Shown here in pieces: positions 36,085-46,200 of a stretch of DNA of 64,000 nucleotides. Position numbers and translations under genes: made by a program. Below the pieces are notes generated by a model that was not told the origin of the DNA, did not search any database, and saw only the letters and a list, made by a program, of their open reading frames with translations. The number at the start of each line of letters is the position of its first letter. Position 1 is the stretch's first letter. The DNA lies in contig NZ_LFLU01000005.1 of assembly GCF_001189965.1 (NCBI RefSeq), forward strand, positions 186,001-250,000, read 5' to 3'. Origin of the DNA: Herbaspirillum rhizosphaerae. Lineage in GTDB: Bacteria; Pseudomonadota; Gammaproteobacteria; Burkholderiales; Burkholderiaceae_D.

Positions 36085-36629
36085 TCCCCCTGATTTGCCG
36101 GAGCAAGAATTTTCGCCAGCAGCTTGCGGCCGCGGCCGAGGCGCGACATGACCGTGCCGATCGGGATGCCGACGATGCCGGCGATTTGCTTGTACGACAG
36201 ATCCTCCAGTTCGCGCATGACCATCACCTCGCGAAACTCCAGCGGCAAGGCGGCAAGTCCCTGTTGTAACTGGCGTTCGCTGTCCTTGCGCAAGAGCAGT
36301 TTTTCCGGATTGTTGTCGCGGTAGTGCATGTCGACGGCATCCGTAGTGTCGAGGCTGTGAAACTCTTCGTCGAAGAGTGTGTTCTGCTGTTGCGCATGAT
36401 TCTCCTGATACCAGGTGTAGAAGGTATTGCGCACGATCGTCAGCAGCCACGCACGGGCATCGTCGCCATGGAATCCATCAAAAAAGCGGAAGGCCCGCAG
36501 GCTGGCTTCCTGCACCAGATCTTCCGCATCGTGGCGGCTGCGCGTCAGCCAGCAGGCCAGGTTGAATGCCGAGTTCAGATGCGGCATCACCAGCATGTGA
36601 AATCGTCGGTTCTTTATCGGATCGGTCAT
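36081..36629 (-). CDS. ECF-type RNA polymerase sigma factor
   Basis: 182 residues from ATG 36629. Region 2 (about 18-75) contains HDAEDLVQEASLRAFRFFDGF and ARAWLLTIVRNTFYTWY. Region 4 (about 125-175) has LPLEFREVMVMRELEDLSYKQIAGIVGIPIGTVMSRLGRGRKLL, with the recognition helix in GTVMSRLGR. The linker is short, as in all ECF factors. It shares an operon with its membrane anti-sigma factor and is divergent from a metallophosphoesterase-cupredoxin operon. The promoter upstream carries the same motif as the divergent one, so it probably activates its own transcription. Confidence 0.96.
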   Translation of the reverse strand: MTDPIKNRRFHMLVMPHLNSAFNLACWLTRSRHDAEDLVQEASLRAFRFFDGFHGDDARAWLLTIVRNTFYTWYQENHAQQQNTLFDEEFHSLDTTDAVDMHYRDNNPEKLLLRKDSERQLQQGLAALPLEFREVMVMRELEDLSYKQIAGIVGIPIGTVMSRLGRGRKLLAKILAPANQGE

Positions 36630-36654
36630 GCACGCGTTTCCATGGTTATCAGGC

Positions 36655-36684
36655 TGAAACTGGAAATCTCTTCTTTTTATTCCC
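36655..36684 (-). promoter_or_regulatory. Putative ECF promoter driving sigma/anti-sigma
   Basis: Minus strand GGGAATAAA (36684-36676), 15 bases, GTTTCA (36660-36655). The start codon lies about 26 bases further at 36629. The same two-part motif with the same spacing occurs on the plus strand 20-30 bases away. Confidence 0.7.
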
Positions 36685-36703
36685 GATACGGCGAAAAAAT
36701 AAT

Positions 36704-36733
36704 GGGAATAAATTTGCCGGGACGCCGGTTTAG
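36704..36733 (+). promoter_or_regulatory. Putative ECF promoter driving metallophosphoesterase-cupredoxin operon
   Basis: Plus strand GGGAATAAA (36704-36712), 15 bases, GTTTAG (36728-36733), 43 bases before ATG 36776. GG-AATAA -35 elements are typical of ECF factors, and the exact repeat on the opposite strand makes chance unlikely. Confidence 0.7.
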
Positions 36734-36775
36734 GTCGGTATCGATCAGGTGATCGGTCCAACCTTGGAGGACGTC

Positions 36776-37774
36776 ATGGGCAACGATAGTAGCAATGATA
36801 CGAACAATGGCACAAATAGCGATTTCAGCAATGGCATCGACAATGACACCAGCAGCGGCGTCGACCGGCGCAGCTTTCTGCGCCTGGCCGGGCTGGGCGG
36901 CGTCATCTTTGCCTCCGGCCTGAGCGGCTGGGCCGATGCGGCGGAGGCGAGCGGCTCTGCGGGCGGTATGACTGCGGCGCAAGATTTTTTCTTCGTGCAG
37001 CTGTCGGATTCGCATTGGGGGTTTGAAGGCGACGTCAATCCCGACGCCAAAGGCACCTTGCAGAAAGCCGTCGCGACGGTGAACGCACTGGAGCAGACGC
37101 CGGATTTCATCGTCTTCACCGGCGATCTGACACACACCACGGACGACCCGCGCGAGCGGCGCCAGCGGTTGGCGCAGTTTCGCGACATCGTCTCGGCGCT
37201 CAAGGTCAAGACGGTCTACTACATGCCGGGCGAGCACGATGCCGCGCTGGATAACGGCAAGGCTTATCAGGAATTCTTCGGCAAGACGCACTACACCTTC
37301 GATCACAAGGGCGTGCACTTCATCGTGCTGGACAATGTCTCCGATCCGGCGGCGCGCATCGGCGACGAGCAGCTCGCCTGGCTAGCGGCCGACCTGAAGC
37401 AGCAGCCGGCCGACGCCCGCATCGTGGTGTTCACGCATCGCCCGCTGTTCGATTTGTATCCGCAATGGGATTGGGCCACACGCGACGGCGCCAGGGCGGT
37501 GGAGCTGCTGATGCCGTACTCCAACGTCACCGTGTTCTACGGCCACATTCATCAGGAAAACCATCACATGACCGGCCACATCGCGCATCACTCCGCGAAG
37601 TCGCTGATCTTCCCGTTGCCGGCGCCGGGCTCGCAACCCAGGCGCACGCCGCTGGCCTGGGATGCCGCGCATCCTTACCAAGGACTGGGCGTGCGGACGG
37701 TGAAGCCGGAACCGCGCCCACGCAACACTGAATACACCCTGGCCGAACTGGCCGTAGGAGCGGCGAAATCATGA
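36776..37774 (+). CDS. Tat-exported calcineurin-like metallophosphoesterase
   Basis: 332 residues from ATG 36776, with GGAGG seven bases upstream. Residues 2-29 are almost only Asn, Asp, Ser, Thr and Gly; then comes a clear twin-arginine signal DRRSFLRLAGLGG (about 30-42) and a hydrophobic stretch. The phosphoesterase domain has the metal ligands in QLSDSHWG, FTGDLTHT, MPGEHDAAL (usual GNHD here GEHD), FTHRPLF and YGHIHQENHH. It is thus probably a folded, metal-loaded periplasmic hydrolase of phosphomonoesters or diesters. The cupredoxin gene overlaps its stop by four bases, so both are made together under the divergent ECF-type promoter. Confidence 0.93.
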   Translation: MGNDSSNDTNNGTNSDFSNGIDNDTSSGVDRRSFLRLAGLGGVIFASGLSGWADAAEASGSAGGMTAAQDFFFVQLSDSHWGFEGDVNPDAKGTLQKAVATVNALEQTPDFIVFTGDLTHTTDDPRERRQRLAQFRDIVSALKVKTVYYMPGEHDAALDNGKAYQEFFGKTHYTFDHKGVHFIVLDNVSDPAARIGDEQLAWLAADLKQQPADARIVVFTHRPLFDLYPQWDWATRDGARAVELLMPYSNVTVFYGHIHQENHHMTGHIAHHSAKSLIFPLPAPGSQPRRTPLAWDAAHPYQGLGVRTVKPEPRPRNTEYTLAELAVGAAKS

Positions 37775-38142
37775 GCATGAATATGATGAACAAGAAACGA
37801 CGTTTGTTGTTGGCCGGTTGCGCGGCAGGCGGACTGGGCGCGATGGCGATTGCCGTAGCCCAGCCCAAGGAGAAGGTCATCAAAGTGACGGCCAAGCGCT
37901 TCGATTTTTCGCCGAGCGTGATCCCGTTGAAGAAAGGCGTGCCGGTGACTCTGGAGCTGACCAGCCTCGACATCCCGATGGGTTTCAACGCGCCGGACTT
38001 CGGCGTGCGCGCCGACATGTTGCCGGGCAAGGTTGCGAAGCTCCGGTTCATTCCGGACAAGACCGGCGAATTCACCTTCTACTGCGACATCTTCTGCGGC
38101 TCCGGCCATGAAAGCATGTCGGGTTCGCTGGTCGTTACCTGA
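37771..38142 (+). CDS. Exported CuA-like cupredoxin
   Basis: 123 residues. The N-terminus (NKKRRLLLAGCAAGGLG...) fits a Tat-type signal with cleavage near AIAVA; the LAGC looks like a lipobox but sits too close to the arginines. The mature domain is a small beta-sandwich with C-DIF-C-GSG-H-ES-M near the C-terminus, the CxxxCxxxHxxM ligand loop of the CuA site in cytochrome oxidase subunit II and nitrous oxide reductase. The earlier ligand, normally His in a DxxHSF-type loop, reads DIPMGF here, so Met seems to replace it. There are no oxidase subunits nearby and no membrane helices besides the signal, so it is a free electron or copper carrier. Confidence 0.88.
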   Translation: MSMNMMNKKRRLLLAGCAAGGLGAMAIAVAQPKEKVIKVTAKRFDFSPSVIPLKKGVPVTLELTSLDIPMGFNAPDFGVRADMLPGKVAKLRFIPDKTGEFTFYCDIFCGSGHESMSGSLVVT

Positions 38143-38265
38143 AACGAAACCGTGAAGAGCCTCGCCGTTCTTCGCATGCAGCAGCGCCTTCTTGCAGACT
38201 GCAAGGAGAAAATGTGAACGCCGTGTTGAACGATGTCTGTCGGATGACACGGAAATGCGGGCGCA

Positions 38266-38297
38266 AAAAAATCCGCCGGATTGCTCGGCGGATTTTT
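38266..38297. terminator. Bidirectional terminator between cupredoxin and rho
   Basis: ATCCGCC (38271-38277) pairs with GGCGGAT (38287-38293); flanking AAAAA and TTTTT extend it. It serves both the plus-strand cupredoxin operon and the minus-strand rho gene. Confidence 0.85.
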
Positions 38298-38343
38298 GTA
38301 CGGCAGGTTTGCAATGCCGTCAGCGGCATTGCATGGATGACGC

Positions 38344-39606
38344 TTAGCTGCCGCGACGCATCATGTCGAAGAACTCGGCGTTGTTCTTGGTCGACTTCAT
38401 CTTGTCGAGGATGAATTCCATCGCTTCGATTTCGTCCATGTCGTACATCAGCTTGCGCAGCACCCAGATCTTTTGCAGCTGGTCCGGCTTGATCAGCAGT
38501 TCTTCGCGGCGGGTGCCGGATTTGCTGAGGTTGATCGCCGGATAGACGCGCTTCTCGGCGAGGCGGCGTTCCAGGTGGACTTCCATGTTGCCGGTGCCCT
38601 TGAATTCTTCGTAGATCACGTCGTCCATGCGGCTGCCGGTTTCGATCAGCGCGGTGGCGATGATGGTCAGCGAGCCGCCTTCTTCGACGTTACGCGCAGC
38701 GCCGAAGAAACGCTTCGGACGCTGCAGCGCATTGGCGTCGACACCGCCGGTCAGGACCTTGCCGGATGCCGGGATCACGGTGTTGTAGGCGCGCGCCAGA
38801 CGGGTGATCGAGTCCAGCAGGATGACCACGTCTTTTTTCATTTCAACCAGGCGCTTGGCTTTTTCCAGCACCATTTCGGCGACCTGCACGTGACGCGTTG
38901 CCGGTTCGTCGAAGGTCGATGCAACGACTTCGCCGCGCACCGAGCGCTGCATTTCGGTCACTTCTTCCGGACGTTCGTCGATCAGCAGGACGATCATCAC
39001 GGTGTCGGGATGGTTGGTGGTGATCGCGTGGGCGATGTGTTGCAGCATGACCGATTTGCCGGACTTCGGCGACGCCACCAGCAGGCCGCGCTGGCCGCGG
39101 CCGATCGGTGCGATCAGGTCGATGATGCGGCCGGTGATGTTTTCCTCGCCGCGCATGTCGCGCTCGAGTTGCATGATCTTGTTCGGGTGCAGCGGGGTCA
39201 GGTTTTCGAACAGGATACGGTGCTTGGAAGCTTCAGGCGCTTCGCCGTTGACCTTGTCGACCTTGACCAGCGCGAAGTAGCGCTCGCCGTCTTTTGGTGT
39301 ACGCACTTCGCCTTCGATGGAATCGCCGGTGTGCAGGTTGAAGCGGCGGATTTGCGAGGGCGAAATGTAAATGTCGTCGGTGGACGCCATGTAGCTGGCG
39401 TCGGGCGAGCGCAGGAAGCCGAAGCCGTCAGGCAGGACTTCAAGGGCGCCGTCGCCGAAAATCTGTTCTCCCGATTTCGCGCGTTTCTTGAGGATCGCGA
39501 ACATCAGTTCTTGCTTGCGCAGGCGCGCCGCGTTATCGATGTCCAGGCCAATTGCCATTTCGAGCAATGCGGAGACGTGTAACGCCTTTAATTCTGATAA
39601 GTGCAT
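38344..39606 (-). CDS. rho: Transcription termination factor Rho
   Basis: 420 residues, the typical length. N-terminal helical domain and cold-shock-like RNA-binding domain ([30 protein letters not shown], about residues 60-90), then the ATPase domain with Walker A SPKSGKS (about 178-184), Walker [12 protein letters not shown], the arginine finger region and the Q/R loops ([26 protein letters not shown]). Rho is a hexameric RNA translocase that ends transcription and limits antisense RNA. It is downstream of trxA in the same direction, a common arrangement, with a terminator between them and a roughly 100-base leader that could take part in its autoregulation. Confidence 0.98.
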   Translation of the reverse strand: MHLSELKALHVSALLEMAIGLDIDNAARLRKQELMFAILKKRAKSGEQIFGDGALEVLPDGFGFLRSPDASYMASTDDIYISPSQIRRFNLHTGDSIEGEVRTPKDGERYFALVKVDKVNGEAPEASKHRILFENLTPLHPNKIMQLERDMRGEENITGRIIDLIAPIGRGQRGLLVASPKSGKSVMLQHIAHAITTNHPDTVMIVLLIDERPEEVTEMQRSVRGEVVASTFDEPATRHVQVAEMVLEKAKRLVEMKKDVVILLDSITRLARAYNTVIPASGKVLTGGVDANALQRPKRFFGAARNVEEGGSLTIIATALIETGSRMDDVIYEEFKGTGNMEVHLERRLAEKRVYPAINLSKSGTRREELLIKPDQLQKIWVLRKLMYDMDEIEAMEFILDKMKSTKNNAEFFDMMRRGS

Positions 39607-39716
39607 ATGAGTGTCCCGGGATGGGAATAGTAAAAGGTGGGGGAGGGAGTTGCGTGGTGTGTAAATTAAAGAACAAGCTTACTTGTATCTAATCAGGCTA
39701 CCGGTAAGCATAACAA

Positions 39717-39740
39717 GCGGCGATACGAGCGTATCGCCGC
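39717..39740 (-). terminator. Terminator of trxA
   Basis: GCGGCGATAC and GTATCGCCGC form a perfect 10-bp stem around a four-base loop; on the minus strand it is followed by TTGTTATG. It lies 12 bases after the trxA stop. Confidence 0.75.
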
Positions 39741-39751
39741 CTTGAATCTTC

Positions 39752-40078
39752 TTAGATGTTGCTGTCGATGAACGAGGTCAGCTGGCCCTTGGCCAAAGCA
39801 CCGACTTTTTGCGCAGCTGCCGCACCGTTCTTGAACAGGATCAGCGTCGGAATGCCGCGGATGCCGAACTTGGCTGGAATAGCCTGGTTGGAATCGACGT
39901 CCAGCTTGGCGATCTGCAGCTTGCCGTCATATTCTTTGGCGACTTCTTCCAGAATCGGCGCAATCGCTTTGCAAGGTCCGCACCATTCAGCCCAGAAGTC
40001 CACCAGGACCGGCTTGTCGGATTTCAAAACGTCAGCTTCAAAAGATGCGTCGGAGATATGTTTGATGTTTTCGCTCAT
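39752..40078 (-). CDS. trxA: Thioredoxin 1
   Basis: 108 residues with the active-site WCGPCK (32-37) in [14 protein letters not shown], the cis-Pro region [14 protein letters not shown] and the buried Asp at residue 27, exactly the E. coli TrxA length. It reduces protein disulphides in the cytosol using thioredoxin reductase. It lies upstream of rho in the same direction and is divergent from addB across about 417 bases (40079-40495), in which I see no further gene and only AT-rich promoter-like patches such as TATATAT near 40100. Confidence 0.98.
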   Translation of the reverse strand: MSENIKHISDASFEADVLKSDKPVLVDFWAEWCGPCKAIAPILEEVAKEYDGKLQIAKLDVDSNQAIPAKFGIRGIPTLILFKNGAAAAQKVGALAKGQLTSFIDSNI

Positions 40079-40495
40079 GGTATTTCCTCGGTATGAGGGA
40101 TATATAAGTAGTCAAATAGCGCCGTGGGAACATACCGCTTGCGTGGCTATGCCATCAACGCTTCCTGAAATGCCTAAGTGCTTATTAAGTCATTGCTTAA
40201 AGCAGATGGAGTCGTTGCGCCCTAATTCAAGTTATTTTGAAGTGCGGCAGCGGGTAATCGGCGGGGTACGGAGGCAATCATAACCCATTTTTGAAAAAAG
40301 TGCGTTTCAGATTGAAAGCCTTGTTGCGCGGGCGTTTGCCTGCGCCATGGCCCATGTGCCCGCGCATTCGGGCGGGCTCTCGCATACAATGCCGCAAAGG
40401 CATGGTCCGGCGATAGTTTCCGGCAATGCTTTCGATAGATATTTATTTTGCGTTTTTTTGCGCTTCCACCTCTTTTTCGCCCCGATTCCCATCGC

Positions 40496-43231
40496 ATGCT
40501 TCATTCGCCCTTGCTGATCAGCCCGTCCATCGATTTCTGGCCGCAGACCGCCGCCGCGCTGCTGGACGCCGACCATGCGCTGGGCCAGGCGGTGCGCGCC
40601 GGATCGCGCGATTTTTCCGGCTATCAGGTGGTGGTGCCGGCGTTTTCGCACGCGGTGCATTGGCGCGCTGCGCTGGCGCAGGAGCTGGCGAAGATCGCTC
40701 CAGGCACGCGCGCTTTCATCCCGCCGCGCATCAACACCATGGCCGGCTGGCTGGCCATGCAGGAACCCGAGCCGGCCACCGCCGACAGCGAGCGGCTGAT
40801 GCAGTTGTACGCGCAATTGCGCCAGCACGGCTGGCTCAAGAAGATGTTCACCGCGCGCCGCAATACCGATCTGCTGCCGCTGGCGCAAACACTGCTGTCG
40901 CTCTCGGACGAACTCACGCAGGCGCTGCTGCCCGCCATGGAAAAAGCGCCCGGCGATGCCGACGAGCGCTGGCAAGCCGCCCTCAATCAATTGTCGCCGT
41001 CGGCGCGCAGCATGCTCTCGGACGAGGCGCAACTGGTGTGGTCGATCTGGAAGAGCCAGCTCGACGGCAACGACAAAACCGTGCGGCGCTATGCCCGCAT
41101 GCTGGCCCTGGCGCAGCCGCCGCTGCATGGCACACTGGCGCCGCTGATCTGGATCAGCCCGGTCGCGCCGGAGCCGATGGAGCTGGCCTTTCTCGAAGCC
41201 TATGCCGCGCACACCGACGTGCAGCCGGTCGTCATCGACTGGCGCGGACCGGATATTCCCTTGCTCTATCAGACTGCCTGGCCGGAGTTGTGCGATGCAG
41301 AATTGGCCCCGATGCCCGACGATCTGTTCGCGCCGCAGATGGACGCGCCGACCATGGCGCTGTGCCCGGCCGGCAGCCTGGAAGAAGCCTCGCAGCAAAG
41401 CGCGCTGGTCGTGCTCGACTGGCTGCAGCAAGGCAAGAAGGACATCGCCATCGTCGCGCAGGATCGCGTCAGCGCCCGCCGTCTGCGCGCCCTGCTGGAG
41501 CGCGCCGAGGTCTCGGTCGCCGACGAAACCGGATGGAAGCTGTCCACCACGCGCGCCGCCGCAGCGCTGGCTGCATGGTGCGACGTCGTCACTTCGCGCG
41601 GCGAAACCACCGCCTTGCTGGACTTGCTGAAGTCGCCGTTCATTTTTGCCGGCATGGCGGACAAGCCGGCCGCCGTGATGCAGATCGAGTGGCAATTGCG
41701 GCGCCAGAACATCGCCAGCGAATGGCGCAGCATCCTCGCCGTGTTCAACAATGAATCCGCTGCCGCCGATTGTCTCAACGCGGTTGCCCGGCAAGCTGCC
41801 GTCTTCGATGGCCGCAAGAGCCTGTCGGCATGGAGCGACTGCGCCCAGCAACTGCTGGATGCGCTCGACATGCGCCGTGCGTTCGAAGAGGACACTGCCG
41901 GCCAGCAGGCGCTGCAATTGCTGCAGGATCTGGGCGACGACAGCGCCCGCAATGCCGATGGCGGTGAACTGTTTTCTTTCGCCGAGTGGCGCGCCCTGCT
42001 GAACCTGCAACTCGATGCGGTGACCTTCATGCCACCGATCACCGATCGCCGCGTGGTGATGCTGCCGCTTAACGGCGCGCGCCTGCGCAACTTCGACGCG
42101 GTGCTGGTGATCGGCGCCGATGCCGAGCATCTGCCGTCGCAGCCGCAGGAAACTCTGTTCTTCTCCAACGCGGTGCGGCACGAACTCGGTTTGCCGACGC
42201 GCCTGAGCCGCCAGCATCAGCAATTGCGCGATCTCACCGAACTCTTGTGCGCCAACCGCGAAGTAGTGCTGAGCTGGCAGACCCACAAGGACGGCGAACC
42301 CAATCCCATGAGCCCCTGGCTGGAGCGCATGGAGCTGTGTCTGGCAAGGGCCGGCATGGATCCGATACGCGTGTTGCGCCATCCGCTGCCGGCGCAGCAG
42401 TTGCAGGCGCAGCCGGCAAGCATGCCCACGCCGTCGGCGCCGACGCTGCTGCCGCCGAAATTGTCGGCCAGCGGCTACAACACTTTCGTCGCCTGCCCGT
42501 ATCAATTCTTCGCACTGCGCATGCTGCGCGTGAGCGTCATGGATGAACTGTCCGATATGCCTGAGAAACGCGACTACGGCGGCTGGCTGCATGAAATCCT
42601 GATGACTTATCACGAGACCGTGCGTGATCAGAAGACGCCGCTGGAGCAACGTGCAGCCTTGCTTGCAACGATCTCCGACCAGGTATTCGGCAAAGCCATC
42701 AGCCAGCATCCGGCTGCGCTCGGCTACGCTGCGCGCTGGCAGAAGGTGATGCCAGCATACCTGGTCTGGGCCAACGAACGCGAAGGGCAGGGTTGGCATT
42801 TCGCCTTCGGTGAAATCGCCTTGCAGCACATGCTGGAATGGCCGGGCGGCGGCATCGAATTGCACGGCCGCCTCGACCGCGTCGACGAGAATGCGGAAGG
42901 CGAGCGCGCCGTTCTCGACTACAAGACGCGTCCCTTGCCGTCGCTGGTCACCAAGCTGAAGGATGCCGAAGATCATCAGTTGCCGTTTTACGGTTTGCTG
43001 TCCGGACAAACCATGGCAGCCGCACATTACGTGGCGCTGGAAACCTTCAAGGATAAAACCGGTGACGTCGCTGCGCCGGATTTCGAACGCCAGCAGCAAG
43101 CATTGCAACAGCAGATCGGCACCGTCATGCACGCCGTCACGCAGGGCGCGCCGCTGCCCGCCAACGGCATCGAATCGGTTTGCCAGTATTGCGAAGTACG
43201 CGGCTTGTGTCGCAAGGGAGTCTGGCAATGA
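40496..43231 (+). CDS. addB: AddB-type double-strand break repair nuclease subunit
   Basis: 911 residues from ATG 40496; a TTG start at 40448 is possible but has no support. The N-terminal half is an inactivated helicase-like region with no Walker A. The C-terminal PD-(D/E)XK nuclease domain (about residues 660-905) has SGYNTFVACPYQFFA with a first Cys, the catalytic Asp in LHGRLDRVDE and LDYKTR, and three clustered cysteines (CQYCEVRGLC) at the very end. One Cys ahead of the nuclease core and three after it is the AddB iron-sulphur staple. With AddA it resects double-strand ends for recombination. Its stop overlaps addA by four bases. Confidence 0.93.
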   Translation: MLHSPLLISPSIDFWPQTAAALLDADHALGQAVRAGSRDFSGYQVVVPAFSHAVHWRAALAQELAKIAPGTRAFIPPRINTMAGWLAMQEPEPATADSERLMQLYAQLRQHGWLKKMFTARRNTDLLPLAQTLLSLSDELTQALLPAMEKAPGDADERWQAALNQLSPSARSMLSDEAQLVWSIWKSQLDGNDKTVRRYARMLALAQPPLHGTLAPLIWISPVAPEPMELAFLEAYAAHTDVQPVVIDWRGPDIPLLYQTAWPELCDAELAPMPDDLFAPQMDAPTMALCPAGSLEEASQQSALVVLDWLQQGKKDIAIVAQDRVSARRLRALLERAEVSVADETGWKLSTTRAAAALAAWCDVVTSRGETTALLDLLKSPFIFAGMADKPAAVMQIEWQLRRQNIASEWRSILAVFNNESAAADCLNAVARQAAVFDGRKSLSAWSDCAQQLLDALDMRRAFEEDTAGQQALQLLQDLGDDSARNADGGELFSFAEWRALLNLQLDAVTFMPPITDRRVVMLPLNGARLRNFDAVLVIGADAEHLPSQPQETLFFSNAVRHELGLPTRLSRQHQQLRDLTELLCANREVVLSWQTHKDGEPNPMSPWLERMELCLARAGMDPIRVLRHPLPAQQLQAQPASMPTPSAPTLLPPKLSASGYNTFVACPYQFFALRMLRVSVMDELSDMPEKRDYGGWLHEILMTYHETVRDQKTPLEQRAALLATISDQVFGKAISQHPAALGYAARWQKVMPAYLVWANEREGQGWHFAFGEIALQHMLEWPGGGIELHGRLDRVDENAEGERAVLDYKTRPLPSLVTKLKDAEDHQLPFYGLLSGQTMAAAHYVALETFKDKTGDVAAPDFERQQQALQQQIGTVMHAVTQGAPLPANGIESVCQYCEVRGLCRKGVWQ

Positions 43232-46200
43232 GCGCCATGGAAAGTACTGAAAAAGATACCGGGCCTATCTCAGCTTATGAGATCAACGGCCAGCCTGCCG
43301 AGGCTGCAGCCTTCACCGCCGCCGCCTGCGATCCGCGCCATTCGGTGGTGGTGGAAGCCTGCGCCGGCAGCGGCAAGACCTGGCTGCTGGTGGCGCGCAT
43401 GCTGCGTCTGCTGCTGGCCGGCGCCAAGCCGGCCGAGTTGCTGGCGATTACCTTTACCCGCAAAGCTGCGCAGGAAATGCGCGAGCGCCTGATGGAGCTG
43501 TTGCATGAACTGACGCTGGCGCCGGCGGACAAGGCGCGCGGATTGCTGCTGGAGCGCGGCATCGGCGAAGCGGAACTGTCGCGCGTGATGCCGCAGGCGC
43601 GCGCGCTGTACGAACAGATTTTGTCGGGGCAGCAAAGCCTTTCCATCGATACTTTCCACAGCTGGTTTGCGCGCTTGCTGCAAATCGCGCCGCTGGCGTC
43701 GGGAGTGCCGCACGGCTATGCGCTGACCGAAAAGAACGGCGAGCTGATGAATGAAGCCTATCGCCGCTTCATGCAAGCCGTGCAAAAGCCGCCGCAGGGC
43801 GACATCAAACAAGCCCTGCTGGAGTTATACGACCTGGCCGGCGACAGTGGCGCCAAGCGGCTGCTGGATTCTTTCCTCGACAAGCGCGCCGAATGGTGGG
43901 CGGCGACCATGCCGCCGCTGTCTTCCGACGAGATGCCGTTGCAATGGCTGGAGAGCTTGTGCGGACCCGATGCGCAACGCGATGCGCGCCTCGACGTCTG
44001 GTCGGATGAAGCGCTGAAGGCGAAGCTGTACGAAATTTCTTCCGTGCTGGGCAACGGCGCCGCCGCCAATCAGAAGCGCGCGACTATTATCGAAGCGCTG
44101 GTCACGGGCGAAGCTTCAGCGGAAAATTTCGCCGCGCTGGCATCGCAGTTCTATGACGATGCGGAGAAGACGCGCGGCAACAATGCGCGCACCAAGGCGC
44201 TCAAGGCGGCGCTGGTCGCACACTACGGTGTGGATGAAGAAGTCGCCGTCTCGCTGTTCGAAGAGACTTTCGAACTGACCGGCAATGCGCTCAAGCGCCT
44301 GCAACGCCGCAGCGCCGAAGGCATCGTGCTCAAGCTCAATCGCGCCTTGTTCATCGCCGGGCGCGCGTATCTCGATGCGTATCAGGAAGTGAAGGCTGAG
44401 CAGCGCGTCTTCGACTTCGCCGATCTGGAATGGCAAGCCTATCGCCTGCTGACCAACGAAGAGAGCGCCGCTTATCTGCAAAGCCGCCTCGACGCGCGCT
44501 ACAAACACATCCTGCTGGACGAATTCCAGGATACCAATCCGCTGCAATGGAGCATCGTGCGCTCCTGGCTGCGCGCCTATGGCGGCGATGCGGCGCAGCC
44601 GACGGTGTTTGTGGTGGGCGATCCGAAGCAATCGATTTACCGCTTCCGCCGCGCCGAACCGCGCGTGTTCTCGGCGGCGCGCGACATGTTGCAAGCGCAG
44701 GGCGCTGCCGTATTGCGCGCCAACCAGACGCGCCGCAATGCGACCGCAATCGTCGATGTGCTCAATACCAGCTTCACCGGACGCAATGCCTTGTTCGCAC
44801 CGCAGACCACGCTGGGCATGCCGGGCGGCGGTGTGTGGAAACTACCGCTGGTGCAGGCGCCGGAGGCTGCAGCAGAAGAAGCAACGGCCGACGCAGATGC
44901 CGATGCACAGACGCCGATGCGCAATCCGCTGACCACGCCGCGCGAGGAAGAAGACGACGCGCGCCGCCGCGATGAAGGCACGTTGATTGCACAGGCGATC
45001 TTGCAGGCGCGCAGCAGCATCACCGTCAAAGGCGAAGATGGCGAACGTGCGCTCAAGTGGGGCGACGTGATGCTGCTGGTGAAAAAGCGTCGCCATCTGA
45101 TCGTTTACGAAAGCGCCTTGCGCGAGGCCGGCATTCCCTTCGTTTCCGACAAGCGCGGCGGTCTGCTGGACTCGCTGGAAATCGCCGATCTGATCGCCTT
45201 GCTCACTTTCCTGATCACGCCCAACGACGCGCGTGCGCTGACACATGTGTTGAAGAGCCCCATCATCGGCGCTTCCGATGACGATCTGATCGCGCTGGCG
45301 CAGCGTGAAGAGGGCGACTGGTGGCATCGCGTCCGGGCGCAGCAGCACAGCAGCAATGCGTCGCCTGCGATCGGCCGCGCGGTGCAGCTGCTGTCGCAAT
45401 GGCTGGACGCAGCGCCGCATTATCCGGTGCACGACTTGCTGGACATGATCTTGCATCAGGGCCAGCTGGTGGCGCGCTATGCGCAATCGGTGGCGCCGGC
45501 CATGCGCACGCAGGCGCTGGGCAACATCGAAGCCTTCGTCGAGCTGGCGCTCAATCTGGATGCCGGCCGCTATCCCAGCCTGCCGAAATTCATCGACGCC
45601 TTGCGTGTCCTGCAACGCCATGCCGAGAGCGATGCGCCGGACGAGGCCAGCATCGATGCCGCTGCCGACGCCGTGCGCATTCTCACCGTGCACAGCGCGA
45701 AAGGATTGGAGGCGCCGGTGGTCGTGATGCTCGACACCAACCACAGCGACCCCGCCAACGACAACGTCGGCATCCTGTGCGACTGGCCGCAGGACGAAGA
45801 TGCGCCGACGCATTTCTCCGCCTTCGGACGCAAGAGCGAACGCGGCCTGGCGCGCGATCGCTGGTTCGATGCGGAAGAAGGTTTCAAGCAACAGGAAGAC
45901 TGGAATCTGCTTTACGTCGCCATCACGCGCGCCAAGCAGTTGCTGATCGTCGGCGGCGTGGCAAGCACGCGCGGCGCGCTGGACGGCGGCGTGCAGGAAG
46001 GTAGCTGGTATCACCGGCTGTTCGACCGCAGCGGCGATGTCGCGGGCATGGAAGAAGTGCATCCTGAAGCGCAACGCAACGACGAGATCGCTACGGGGGA
46101 AAAAACGTTTTCATTGGCTTTGTTCGATCCGGAGCCGCAACCGGTGTCGGTTGCGCCGGCGCCGGAAAATTACAGCAACGATGCCATCGAAGAAGGCGTC

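Noticed and set aside
40307-43228. 973-codon minus-strand frame opposite addB
   Set aside because: addB on the plus strand has nuclease motifs, cluster cysteines and an overlapping addA; the opposite frame has none.
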